A DNA stretch of 64,000 nucleotides from Branchinecta lynchi (taxonomy: Eukaryota; Arthropoda; Branchiopoda; Anostraca; Branchinectidae). Positions 43,390 to 54,084 of the stretch are shown here, in pieces (position 1 is the first letter of the stretch; each line of letters starts with the position of its first letter). The notes under the pieces were generated by a model. It ran no database searches and was not told the origin of the DNA. It saw only the letters and a program-made list of their open reading frames with translations. A program made the position numbers and the translations under genes. The stretch covers positions 18,705,869 to 18,769,868 of the forward strand of contig JAKZAP010000009.1 in the NCBI GenBank assembly GCA_023053575.1. The letters run 5' to 3'.

Positions 43390-44200
43390 TAAGTGCAGTG
43401 TCTTTGCAGCTATCCTAATGCAAAGCTTCAGAGACTTCAGACAGACGCACAAGACCAAACCAAAGCGGGTTTCAGAACGAGCATGTGCTGCACGGATCAG
43501 CTCTTCTCACTTTGCCAAATTCTTGAGCACAGCTTCAAGCATCAACAGGAACCCACAAAATTCTTCATCAATTTTGTTTCTGCATTCGGCTCAGCAAAGA
43601 AAGGCATAATTAAGCGGGGAATGCAGGAAGTCACTGATTCGATTGTAAAGGGATCATGGATAAGCGCAAGGGGATGGAATTCATCCCAAGTCTTTCCATA
43701 CCGAGGATTAAAACCTCCTCGCTGATTAAGTCAAAAGCGCACAGAACATACTAAATATTGCCTCAAACTACGAAGGCCTTGTCCTGTCGATACTTCTATA
43801 TGCCTCCCAAGCTTCGCCACTGAAACCCGCAGAAGCACGAGAACTCAATGCATTCTGCCATAGATGCCTGCGAAATGAAACCTGAGGATCATAGGAAATG
43901 AGGAAGTTCGAACAGGGGCAGATCACACCCGCCGCTTCTGTCGACCCCAATCAGAGCCTAAGAGGGACTAAGACGGTTCGTGCACGTACTCCGACGACCT
44001 GATGTTGCTCTGTCCGAATTATGGCGCGAGTGAGCCTCCCTCCACCCGCCACCATGGTGGAAGAACTGAACGGGGGGGGGGGGGCAACGAAAGACATTGC
44101 TTCTGACGGTTAATGCGGCCCTCGAACCGACTAGTCTTTAAGAAGGGTCAGAGACTATGGGAGACCCAATGGCTCGCCCTGATGACTAAGCCAGTCGTGC
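43390..44200 (+). pseudogene. Decayed non-LTR retrotransposon ORF2 C-terminus
   Basis: Interrupted frames give ILLYASQASPLKPAEA, RELNAFCHRCLRNE and then VHVLRRPD. This recalls the LLYGSETW...F..RCLR...GHVLR.P ending of RTE/Jockey-type ORF2 proteins. Several stops and frame changes are present. The clade is uncertain. Confidence 0.4.
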
Positions 44201-44740
44201 ATAAAAGCGATGGGTGGAAGGAGACATGGCTTCGCTTGGTGGGTGCCACGAAGAGCAATCTAGTTTGGTCGTGAAAGAAAACTCAGTTGCAAGCGGGGTC
44301 AATAGTTGAGAACAGCGCCCGGCTTCAGCGTTCGAAAGCTTCCCAAAAAAGGGCAATCATGGCATTACGTCGGCGACAAGAACCTAACAGATTTTTTACT
44401 TGGAAAACCCATTACTTAGGCCGACAGGGAAGGTAGGCTATACATTGTGTTTTATATGAAGTAATCGTCAGTATTAAATTCTATTCTAACTATATCAATG
44501 TAGGCGATAGTTTTAAATCGATATATGTAGTTCATGATTTTGGTTAATAATAATTCTTAGCAACTATTACTTCGTAAGTTAGAGTATTTAAGAGATTGAC
44601 AAGATGACTGTCTTTCTAATGGAATGCTAAAAAAAAGTAGGCTAGTGTGGTTGACACTTACCGACAAAAGTTACCGTCAACACAAAAAGAGGAAACATTT
44701 CCGTATTTGCTTGTTTCTAAGGCATTTCTTCGAAATGTGA

Positions 44741-45196
44741 AAGTTTAACTAAAAGCCAACTTATTTTTGTATCATTCAACTGGATACACCACATTATTTG
44801 GATTGTGTGAAGGGATTTTTTTATTTTTCACTACTTGCTCTGGTATGACGTTCAGAATATCTACGGCTGTCTTCACAACGCAAAATTATACTATGACGCG
44901 GGAAATTTAAATCTCAATAAAAACGCGGCTTTTCACTGAATTTTCATCAGCTAGGCGACCACTGCTCACTGCGTGAACACTTATTTTTCGTAAATAGCTT
45001 TCGTCAAGCACAAACACGGGTACAAACGCATAGAGGTACCGCAAATCCGACATGGAAATTCCACTATTTGAAAATTGATTATACGTGAATAGCGGAGCAA
45101 CGAAGTAACGCATTTTCATCGGATCTTCAAACCTCTTTAAGTGAATAAGTGATGGGTAAATAGATTGTCATATCTCAGCCCTTTTCAGTTAAACTT
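44741..45196. mobile_element. Repeat family C, copy 4 (complete, 456 bp)
   Basis: Ends AAGTTTAACTAAAAG and CTTTTCAGTTAAACTT are inverted repeats. The interior matches copy 1 across most of its length (GACGTTCAGAATATCTACGG, CATAGAGGTACCGCAAATCC). No clear target duplication, no ORF. Confidence 0.65.
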
Positions 45197-46153
45197 GAAC
45201 AAGTTTAGAAAAAAAATGAAATATTTAATTCGATAGCCTAGAAACAAGAATATATATATAGTTTTTCGAATTTGCTGTGTTTTGCTTGTTTCATTATGCA
45301 AGGGTGATGTTTTAATAGAGCTGGTCTTTATAGGCCTAAATTGCCCTTATAGGCCACAATGTCGGTCACCTACACAGGTGCTGTGTTATCCGACTTTTCG
45401 TTCTCGGCTCAAAAAGTAGGTCTGGAAAGACAATTCAGAACTTGTGTTTACCAAAAAAAGGATCATTACAGGATCTATTCAACCTATAGGTTATCTAGCC
45501 TACATGACTTAAACGTATCCAAGGGAAAACTAATGTCATAATAAGACTCCGCGTAAAAAACTGGCCCTAAAGTTACCGCCAGACTAATATGTTTAGTTTG
45601 AAATATCCACGGTTGCCCACTGCTGAAAACGTGGATGCTCTGCTTTAAGAAAATCCAGAAATTCTTAAAACTAAATATTTCTGAAGCTTTAACAGCTCAA
45701 ACGATTGCTTTCTAATCTTTCTAATGAAATAATAAAAATATGTAGTTTGCTGGAAGTTTTTCCGAGAAAAACGACAATTTGTTTAGAAAAGTTGAAGAAT
45801 TTTCGCTTTTTCTTGGTTTCTAAGACGTTTCCAAGAAAAACTTACAAGTTTAAAAAAATTAAAAATATACCATTCGATAGCCCGTTAAAAAGAGGATTCA
45901 GAATATGTTTAGTTTGTTTGATTTGGTTTATGCGGTTCTTCTAGGAAAATTGTTTTTCTGCAGTTGGTCTTTATAGGCCTAATCTGCCTTTATAGGCTAA
46001 ACGGCGGTGACGTACATCAGTGCGTAGTGTTGCAGCACAATTTTTGTTCTTAGCACGAAAATTTGGTCTAGCAAAGTTCTTCAAACCTTCTGCAGCTCGT
46101 GTGCTACCCCCCCCCCCCTTTTTTTGAACGATATCACGGTCTGGATCCCGGAC

Positions 46154-47045
46154 TAATACTAGTGTATACTAAAGAGGCATGGAGGTTGCCAGGAAGCATA
46201 GGACCAAGAACAAATAAGCGTCAGAACCAGTACTTCCACTTTTAGGGAGATTACACTATTTTGGGGTAAATGGATTTGTTGAGGGATGTTTTTTCCAATC
46301 TAGAGATTCAAAGTAATATAGGGAAAAACAACAATTTTCAGAATATTCTAGGCTTATTTTAAAAACGGGTAATTATCCTGTTGTCGAAGTTCGCTTTCTT
46401 ATTTTTCACCGTCTTAAACGTGAATTTGAAATCTGGTTGTGGCAGCGGCTCTCCCAATTTTTCCGACAGGCGTCAAATTTAAAACTAAGAAAACGCGGAC
46501 TATCCCGTATATGAAGGTTGGTGCGTTTCAGAATTGTTTCCTATCAGACATGAACGCTGATTCGGCAGTTCTCACTTCCTATTAGCAATGTCCAGGCCTA
46601 GCGTTTGTTCAATCTCTTGAAACTCATCAAGATCGATTTCCACAATAGTCTCGACAATTCAACTCCCGTATCACTAATTAGAGTCCGCTATTGGAGGAAA
46701 AATGAAGAAAAGACGGTGGCCATTGTCAGTATTCCATCTGACATCAGCGCCTTTCAGACGAAGGCTAGTGCCATATGCAAACAATTGGTAGCGACGAGAC
46801 TTAATCACCAATTATCGCTGTTCATTTCGAAGTAGTCCAATCTTATATCTGCATAGTGTACAGTTCACTATTCATATAGCCAAAATTTGTGCTTTGTTTG
46901 GTAAAAAAAACACAGAAAAAACAGCTCTTGGTCAATTACATGATTGTCTTGTGGGAAATATATGGCACAACAGCCCCTCTTTCTAGGGTAAAATCTAGGG
47001 AGAAATATAAGGTTTGAAGTCAAGCTGACCATTCATTTCAGATTA
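46154..47045. other. Intronic sequence, no recognised feature
   Basis: About 890 bases. A 76-codon frame at 46605-46835 has no family features and is not called. Confidence 0.35.
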
Positions 47046-47253
47046 AAATAGAAAAACGAGATTTTCGGGGTTTTTTCTTGATCAGCTAGTTACCCCTCCA
47101 AGATAATGTGCGAGGGATAAATACAATTTCTGATATTTCGGTTGTACTTCCGGCGAACTATCCGAAATGCCCGAAATTGTACTTATCCCTCGCACATCAT
47201 CTTGGAGGGGTAACTAGCTGATAAAAACCCCCGAAAATCTCGTTTTTCTATTT
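47046..47253. repeat. Hairpin with ~88-bp arms
   Basis: 47046-47136 (AATAGAAAAACGAGATTTTC, GATCAGCTAGTTACCCCTCC, GTGCGAGGGATAA) is repeated inverted at about 47167-47253 with a few mismatches and a ~30-base loop. Probably a small foldback MITE. Confidence 0.8.
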
Positions 47254-47344
47254 CATTCTAGGGGGCAATGAACACAAAAAAGGGAGTATTAGGGTAAACA
47301 AGTTGTGGCTTAGGGAAAATCTAATTAAAAAAGTGGAAGCACTG

Positions 47345-47735
47345 ACCAGAACCTCCGTCTCCCTGTCACTGTAATACGACCATGCGGAGTCGAACGAATC
47401 CACGTATCCTGAATGATGCAAACGAGCAGAGGGTAGGAGCTACGCGGTACATCACAATTCGTTACCTCTACAAACAGCTATATCGCAGTAAAGCCCCGAA
47501 GAAGAAATTTCCAAAGTAAAACCCGATAGGTTGTCTGAAAACGCTGCAGCGCGGGTCAGCGCACCTCCCGCACCAATTCTTCTGATATGAGCAACGGCAA
47601 AGAGAGAAGTAGACGGGCAGCAACTCAAAGCTTAGCAAATACCTCTAGCTCAGCTCAGTTTTGTCGGTGTATCCATAGTCGCTGCATGGACCAAAGACGG
47701 AGGTTCTATTGGCTCATTTGTTCTTGATGAGACTA
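47345..47735. mobile_element. Diverged relative of the TTAA-flanked MITE
   Basis: Ordered similarity to 21212-21578: CCTCCGTCTCCCTGTCACTG, GCGGGTCAG, GTCGCTGCATGGACCAAAGA, GGAGGTTCTATTGGCTCATT. The terminal inverted repeats are weaker and TTAA flanks are not seen. Confidence 0.5.
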
Positions 47736-47879
47736 GTACCCGGGTAAGCCCTAACCTTGGTTCATTCGACTAGCAGTGAAACAGCAGGAAATTTTGGGCG
47801 AGGGAAATTGTTTCTCAGATTTTATTTCGTACGTTTTCCTTCAGTTTTGTTTTTTCCCTCTGGACAGACACGTTTAGAA

Positions 47880-48905
47880 TGCTGCAGGTGTAACGACTCA
47901 GCTCGTTATAATAACGTATATTTTATTAAAACACCAACTATCCAAAAGGACAGTTTCACTGTTATATACACTAGCTCGCCCAGGGTTCACGACAAAACCA
48001 GTCAGCTCTTTCTGGCTCAGAACCACTAAACATACTGATCTACAGGGTTGCCACATCACCGAAATTTTTCGTGCTATTGACGACTGGAAAAAGTGTTCTT
48101 TTCTGGAAAAAAGTGCTACTTCAATTTTTTTTTTTTAGCGTTACCCAACCTTTGTCTGACTCGACCACACTACAACTAAAAATTTTTTTATATTATTTTT
48201 GTCCTCCATTTTGCAATGCAGTAGGCTATATAGACATTAGTCTACTTTATTAGCTTAAATTTTAATCTTCTACCTAAATAGCAGTAGCTTTGCTTTTGCT
48301 TCCCTTCCAAAAACTACTGCATTGACTTACCAGGGTGCAGGAGCCTGATAATCAGTTTTTTTTCTACGAGAATGTATACGTATTATTTTGCACTTATAAT
48401 TATAAACAACTGAACGCTGCCAAATGGTAATTGTCATAAATCCAAGCTCGTCAAAGTAAATCAGCTTCCCTCACAAGTCCAGTTGAAACTGTAACAAATG
48501 GACGAAGCCATCGTATAAACGTAGCAGAAGAGGATATTTGCCGTTGAATGCGACCACAGTTCATTTTAATTCTACTTCAATCACTTCATAGGAGCACTAT
48601 TTTTCAAACTAATTGTGTGCCTGTAAATGGAATAGTAGTTGAACAGAAGAAAAGTGTTCTTTTTAAAGAAAAAGGTGTTATCTTGTTAAAAAGTGCTACA
48701 ATAGTGCTACGTTTTCTTGATAGTGCTACTTTCTGAAAAAAAAGTGCTAATACCCGTGGCAACGTTGCTGATTTATTCCGTTGAAACTTTGCTATTTCAT
48801 TCCCCACCGCAGCGTAGCTCGTGGAAGGCGCAGTGGCGACTTTAAAAATATGTGTCGCGCGTCACAATAGGTATCGGTATCACTCCTTTTCGGACCCACT
48901 GACAT
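47880..48905 (+). repeat. Repeat H, copy 1, carrying a hAT-type insertion
   Basis: 47880-48042 and 48768-48905 together match, inverted, the repeat at 62010-62640. Landmarks: CACTAGCTCGCCCAGGGTTC, AACCAGTCAGCTCTTTCTGG, TTTGCTATTTCATTCCCCAC, CGCAGTGGCGA. This copy lacks the hAT MITE seen in copy 2 but has its own insertion at 48043-48767. Confidence 0.7.
48043..48767. mobile_element. hAT-type non-autonomous element with GTTGCCAC ends
   Basis: Ends CAGGGTTGCCAC and GTGGCAACGTTG, with a near-perfect 8-bp duplication CTGATCTA / CTGATTTA (48035-48042 and 48768-48775). Subterminal AAAGTGCTACTT and TAGTGCTACTTTC blocks repeat in both halves. Repeat H copy 2 supplies the empty site. No transposase. 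Confidence 0.72.
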
Positions 48906-49489
48906 TTCATATACTCCGCTTTTCAAAATGGCGGATCACGGATAAATTACTTACTTCCTTACTTACATCAAGCTTACGGGGAGTTTCAGGTTCTTCTCCG
49001 AATTTCGATATAATCTCATTTTGGAAATTGCTTCAGAAGTTTACACGCCCCCTCCCCAATAGTTGCTTATAAAAGTTTGGCCTCATTGAAACTTCATAAA
49101 TAATTCAGAAAGGAAGCCGACAGGACTTTCCCACATTGAAACTTTCCCGTAGATGAAGTGCGCCATTAGCATATTTAAATGTTGGGATAGGATAAAGAGG
49201 CAAACTGATGGTACTTTATCCCTGGTGAATAACCGAGAGTAGTGTGATTATCAAGAAGGCCATAAGACTTGTATATTTCAGGTGTGCAAAGTTTCTCTTT
49301 TGAGTACCTCTTTGGAGGGATCGACGAAAAAGAGGCACGGCACGAAATAGTGTAGGAGGCACGAGTACCAACAAGACCTAAGGTTTCGATGGGATCCCAA
49401 ATATCTAATATTTGATCCAGACAACTGGGTCTTGTCTTCGCCATATCCAGTCTTCGCCAGGCTAATCATTAGAGAAAACCAATTTCAGA
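48906..49489. other. Intronic spacer with a decayed repeat fragment (49362-49445)
   Basis: Contains the inverted relative of 32150-32220 (GGTTTCGATGGGATCCCAAA). Nothing else recognised. Confidence 0.4.
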
Positions 49490-49592
49490 TATACCTCTAT
49501 AAGCCATGTCTATTTTGACGATACTGACCGAGACTTCCTGCTTTAATTCTGCCAAATTTCCGGTTTCGGCCGAATTCCGAGCGAACTACTTG

Positions 49593-50788
49593 GGGATCGA
49601 CTAAAACCAGGAAGGGAAGGGAACGCAAGAAAAGCAGGAAGGCATACTAAAACCGGGAAGGGCATACTAAAACGAGGAAGGCTGTCGCCAGAATTCGCAG
49701 CATCGCTCCCTTCCTCTATTTAGTGTTCTTCGAGGGGTCAGCAACTTTTCAAATTCAAAGTTTACCATCCCTTCCTCATTTTCGTATCCTGACATGGGTA
49801 GGCACTAAGTTCAGTGAGGGGTCGGCTACTATACAAATTGTAATTCACCTTTTCATTTCTCGTTCTGACGGTAGGCGACCAAAATCCTCCTAGGCCAGCG
49901 AGGGGTCGGCAACTATGAAAATTGTAATTCACCTTTTTATTTCACAGTCTGACGGTAGGCGACTAAAATCCTCCGAGGCCAGTGGGGGGTCGACAACTAT
50001 AAAAATTCTAATTCACCTTTTCATTTCTCGTTCTTACGGTAGGCGATTAATATCCTCCGAGTCCAGCGAGGGCTCGGCATACTAAGATATTTCAAGTCCA
50101 CCATTATCTTCCTCGTTTTAGTAACTTGAAAGTAGTAAAACGAGAAACGAAACTGGAAATTTTAAATTAGTCTTCTTTGAGGGGTCTGCAACTTGTTAAT
50201 AAGTTCACCATCCTTGACAAGCTACTAAAACGATGAAAGAAATGGTGAAATTTATAATTCGATAGTTGCCGACGTTGCAAAGAAGATAATTTAAAATTTC
50301 CTTCCTCGTTTTAGTACTTTCAAGGTACTAAAACGAGGAAGGAAATGGTGGACATGAAATATCTTAGTTGCCGACCCCTCGCTAGCCTCGGAGAATTTTG
50401 TGTCGCCTACCGTCAGAACGAGAAATGAAAAGGTGAACTACAATTTTTATAGTTGCCGCACCCTCACTGAACTTAATGCCTACCCATGTCAGGATCCTGA
50501 AACGTGGAAGGGATGGTAAACTTCGAATTTGGAAAGTTGCCGACCCCTCAAAGATTACTAAAAAGAAGAAGGTAACGGTGCGGCGAATTCTGGCCTCAGC
50601 CTTTCTCGTTTCAGTATGCCCTTCCTCGTTTTAGTATGCCCTTCCTGGTTTTAATAATAATAATAATATAACTGCAGTAAGCTTTCGCCTCTGTTAATTT
50701 CTCGGGTTAATTCTCTGTTAATTTCTTTTTTTAGTATGCCTTCCTGCTTTTCTCGCGTTCCCTTCCCTTCCTGGTTTTAGTCGATCCC
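49593..50788. mobile_element. Foldback element FB, copy 1 (1196 bp)
   Basis: Ends GGGATCGACTAAAACCAGGA and TCCTGGTTTTAGTCGATCCC are exact inverses, and the inversion extends through almost the whole element (GGAAGGGAAGGGAACGC, GGCATACTAAAACGAGGAAG, GTTGCCGACCCCTCACTGAA and partners). A perfect 9-bp duplication AACTACTTG flanks it (49584-49592 and 50789-50797). The inner segments GACGGTAGGCGA.TAA.ATCCTCC repeat three times. No ORF. A 9-bp duplication with long inverted repeats suggests MULE-type mobilisation (inference). Confidence 0.85.
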
Positions 50789-51515
50789 AACTACTTGTCC
50801 AGCAAAAAAAGAAAATTCAGAATCGAATTCAGCGCACGGTATCTCCTTATCCCTATAAAGAACATCTAATCAACTTCAAATAAAACTTTAGCTTCTAGAA
50901 AAAGCCGGTTACAACCTTATTCCGAACGAATTATAACTTTCCGGTTGAACAATGATTGTCATATACAGACTCAGCGTCTCTTCTTACCTCTAAATCTGCC
51001 ATCTAATCAACTTCAAATAAAACTTATTACTTTCAGCAAGTTTTCCAGTTTTGGCCGGATTCAGGGAGAATTAGTTGTCTGGGTAGAAAATACTTTTCAC
51101 ACAAGTGTTCAGCATGTTTACTTACCCCAAAATCGAACATTTAATCAACTTCAAATCAAACTATTACTTTTAACCAACTTTCCGGTTTTGCCAGATTCCG
51201 GACAAACTACTCGTCCGGCGAGAAAGTGGTTTTCGCCGTCGTGTTCAGCATGTCTTCTCACCCCTAAGTCGAACATTTAAGCAACTTCAAATTAAACTTT
51301 GTTTAACCAACTTTCCGGTTTTTGCCGGATTCCGGGCGAGCTACTTGTCGGACGAGAAAATGTTTTGCATATTCATGTTCAGCATGTATTCTTACCCCAT
51401 AATCGACTATCACAAAAGCTGTTTTAAAATATTTTGTTTGCCCCTTAATTTAAACCCCCTCCCCCACCCCTAAATGTAGGGCTACAAAGCCCATCTACGA
51501 ACTTGACCTTACCCT

Positions 51516-52290
51516 CAGTGTTGTAACAAGTACTTCAAATTTGTACTTAAGTATTAAGTATCGAGTACTTCCAGATTTTGTACTTAAGTACTACTTAAGT
51601 ACAAAATCAAGGTACTTAAGTTTTACTTAAGTACATTTTTCCTGGAGTACTTAATACTTAATACTTAAGTAAAATAAATAGGTACTTGAAACTCTCAAGT
51701 ACCGATACATTCTTTTGTACTTTCAAGTACTCTCCCAAGTACATTCCGCGTCGATGGAATGATTTTTTTTTTTACGTAAAAGGATTTTTCACAAAAGGGA
51801 ATTTCAAGACTCAAGTAGTTCGATTTCAGATTTGGCAAAAAGTTCAAATTGAAAGTAAACACAGTATCTGAGCCGTAATTCTACAAGGAAGGTGTTTTAG
51901 TTTTCAAGGTACCATAAATCACGATGGGTCTTTGAAGGCTGTGTACAAACCTACCTTAGATGCTTACTTAAAGTTCTTTGTTACATTAACATGTCTCTTT
52001 ATGACCATATTAGGAAAGCCCGTAATCAGTTACTTTGGTAGACTGGTAGTTGACTTTCGTCAACAAAACTAAATGAAGAAGCGTACTGTCTTTGTGTTTT
52101 TTAATTCTTTGTTTAAATTGCCAAATGCCTTTATTTTATGACTTTCATTTATTTTCCATTATACGACTTAATTTGACTGAGCTAGAAATATTGCTAATAG
52201 AGTTGTACTTAAGTAGTACTTAGTACTACTTAAGTACAATTGTGGTCTGGTACTTAATACTTCTGGTACTTAATACTTCCCAACCCTGCG
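51516..52290. mobile_element. hAT-type element with TACTTAAGTA-rich ends
   Basis: The left end CAGTGTTGTAACAAGTACTT and the right end AATACTTCCCAACCCTG are subterminally packed with AAGTACTTAAGTA palindromes. An 8-bp duplication CTTACCCT flanks it (51508-51515 and 52291-52298, with two extra bases CG before the latter). It resembles the widespread CAGGGTTGGGAAGTA... hAT MITE type. Interior about 400 bp non-coding. Confidence 0.65.
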
Positions 52291-52589
52291 CTTACCCTTG
52301 ACCCAAAGAGTCCTCACACCAAGTTCCATCAAAATATCTCATTCCCTTCGAGAGCTACCGTGCGAACAGCTGGACAGACGGACAACTTTTACGAGGTCAT
52401 AGGTATCGCTCCACTTACGTTTTGGGATACCAAAAAGAGGCACGAAAATTGAAGGGCCCTTTCAGGCATCAGAGTGAGGGGTGAGACTAGGTGAGACCCA
52501 TGTTCTAGTGTGCCTTCTTTTAGGTTACAACCTCCTACTTACTTGTCTACTTGTACTACTTGCCAATCTCTTTTTGGGACATAAGTGGC

Positions 52590-53230
52590 GGGATACCTAT
52601 GACATCGCAAAAGTTGTCCGTCAGTCCATCCGTCCGTTAGCACGATAACTCTCGAAGGAGTTGAGATATTTTGTTCAAATTTTGCACGATGACTCTTTGG
52701 GTCAAAGTACAGGTGAAGTTCGAAGATGGGCTCTTTAGCTCTATATTTAGGGGTGGGGGAGGGGTTTCAAATTGTAAATATTTTAAGTGTATACTGGAAG
52801 TTTAGATCGGAGGTAATTTGGCGAATACTAGAAGGGTAAAAAGAAGTGATCTTATTGTATGTAATTTTGAAGGTCAATTTTGTTAGTTAAGTGCGATTAT
52901 GAATACTGTTGTATGGCCCTTTGTTGGCTTTAATAAATTATTATTAAGGGACGGCACACAATATTTTTAAAAGCTAATGAGATAGTCGATTTAAGGGTAA
53001 GGAAAAAAAACTGAATCCGAATATGAAAATTATTTTCTTGCCGGACAAGTAAGCCGGAACCCAGAATCCGGCAAAAACCGGGAATTTTGGGAAAAGTAAA
53101 AGTTATGGAGTTGATTAGATGTTCGATTCAGGGGTAGGAACATATGCTGAATCCGAATGTGAAAATTATTTTCACGTCGGACAACTTGTTCGCGCTGAAT
53201 CTGGAAATTTAGCATGAAGTTTTAACATAG
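52590..53230 (-). mobile_element. Family B element, copy 3, with LINE tail insertion
   Basis: The terminus CATAAGTGGCGGGATACC, CGCAAAAGTTGTCCGTCAGT is followed by TTTAGGGGTGGGGGAGGGGT and ~130-bp units (GCCGGACAAGTAAGCCGG, GATTAGATGTTCGATTCAGG). It is inverted relative to copy 2, head to head across ~150 bp. A LINE tail (about 52790-52945: TTGTATGGCCCTTTGTTGGC, TTTAATAAATTATTATTA) sits inside it. Confidence 0.6.
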
Positions 53231-54080
53231 TCGATATAGAGTGAGGAGACATGCTGTTGCAACTTTCGAACATACCAATGATAAACAAAAAGTGTATGCG
53301 ATCAGTTTAATTATCTCTAAAGTCCCAACCGGCATTTAGTGGGTCGAAAAGTTAGAATGCATCCGACAACTTTCTGGTAACAATTTAACAACATTTGTTG
53401 ACAAATTTTTGACCACCGACCAGTCCCTACCCTACCCCTTTACTCACACATGCAAGCTCTGCGCGCGTGGGTGACGTCATTTCGGCAAAAGATTAACGTT
53501 GCCAAAACAACGTTTGTCAAGGAAGAAGAAGAATAATTACAACCAAATAGACCACCTGTCTCTCAACTCTCAGGGAAGACAAAGAAGAAAATTAGAACAG
53601 AGGTCGTGTATGCTTTTAGTGCCGACCAAGGGCTACCAGGCAAGGTTCCAGGCATCAACCCTTCCTGTACGATACAGTAACCCGCTTAGAAATACCAGAA
53701 ATAACTATCAATATATTATTCTAAAATCTACATATTTACGTTGCCTATGGGTAGCGTGAAGTGTTGCAGCAACATGTTGGTATAGTTTCTTTGCTAACGT
53801 TTATACAACGAGGTTGTGAACCTCTCGGAACTTCAAAAATGTTAATCACGATATAAGGAGAGGGGTTGGTTTTTAGCAGAAATAGTTTTTCTGAGGCCCT
53901 CTTTAAATTCTCAACACTACATCCAACAACTTCTCGGCTGGTCGGACAAAGATAAAGTAGAGCCCTAACTTAGACTCTGTAAGACCCAACAGACACTAGT
54001 GGTTAAGAAACCAGAGTTTCTTGATTAAATCTAATAATGGCTGCTCATGTCATTTGCGCTTTAACATAACAAAGCAGAAA
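53231..54080. other. Intronic sequence, no recognised feature
   Basis: About 850 bases. An 86-codon basic frame (53499-53759) has no recognisable domain and is not called. Confidence 0.35.
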
Positions 54081-54084
54081 ACAA

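Larger units (their letters stand above)
41870..46153. mobile_element. 4.3-kb composite with long terminal inverted repeats
   Basis: GTCCGGGATCCAG at the left and CTGGATCCCGGAC at the right are inverted ends flanked by TA. The arms stay alignable for roughly 600-700 bp (CTGCAGAAGGTTTGAAGAAC / GTTCTTCAAACCTTCTGCAG, AGGCCTATAAAGACCAACTG inverted, CCATTCGATAGCCC inverted). Each arm has a partial internal duplication (42370-42560 vs 42700-42880; 45330-45440 vs 45970-46085). The interior holds a decayed LINE piece and repeat C copy 4. Confidence 0.55.
49490..52440 (+). mobile_element. Family B element, copy 2, with two nested insertions
   Basis: 49490-49592 and 50798-51507 carry the ~130-bp units (TTTCCGGTTTT.GCCGGATTCC, GTCTTCTCACCCCTAAGTCG). 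52291-52440 carries the terminus (ACCCAAAGAGTCCTCACACC, CAGACGGACAACTTTTACGA, CACTTACGTTTTGGGATACC). A foldback element (49593-50788) and a hAT element (51516-52290) interrupt it. Confidence 0.65.

Noticed and set aside
41870..46153. Polinton/Maverick-type large transposon
   Set aside because: Too short, and no polymerase, integrase or capsid-like frames are present.
53499..53759. 86-codon basic frame
   Set aside because: Composition alone; no recognisable domain or repeat partner.
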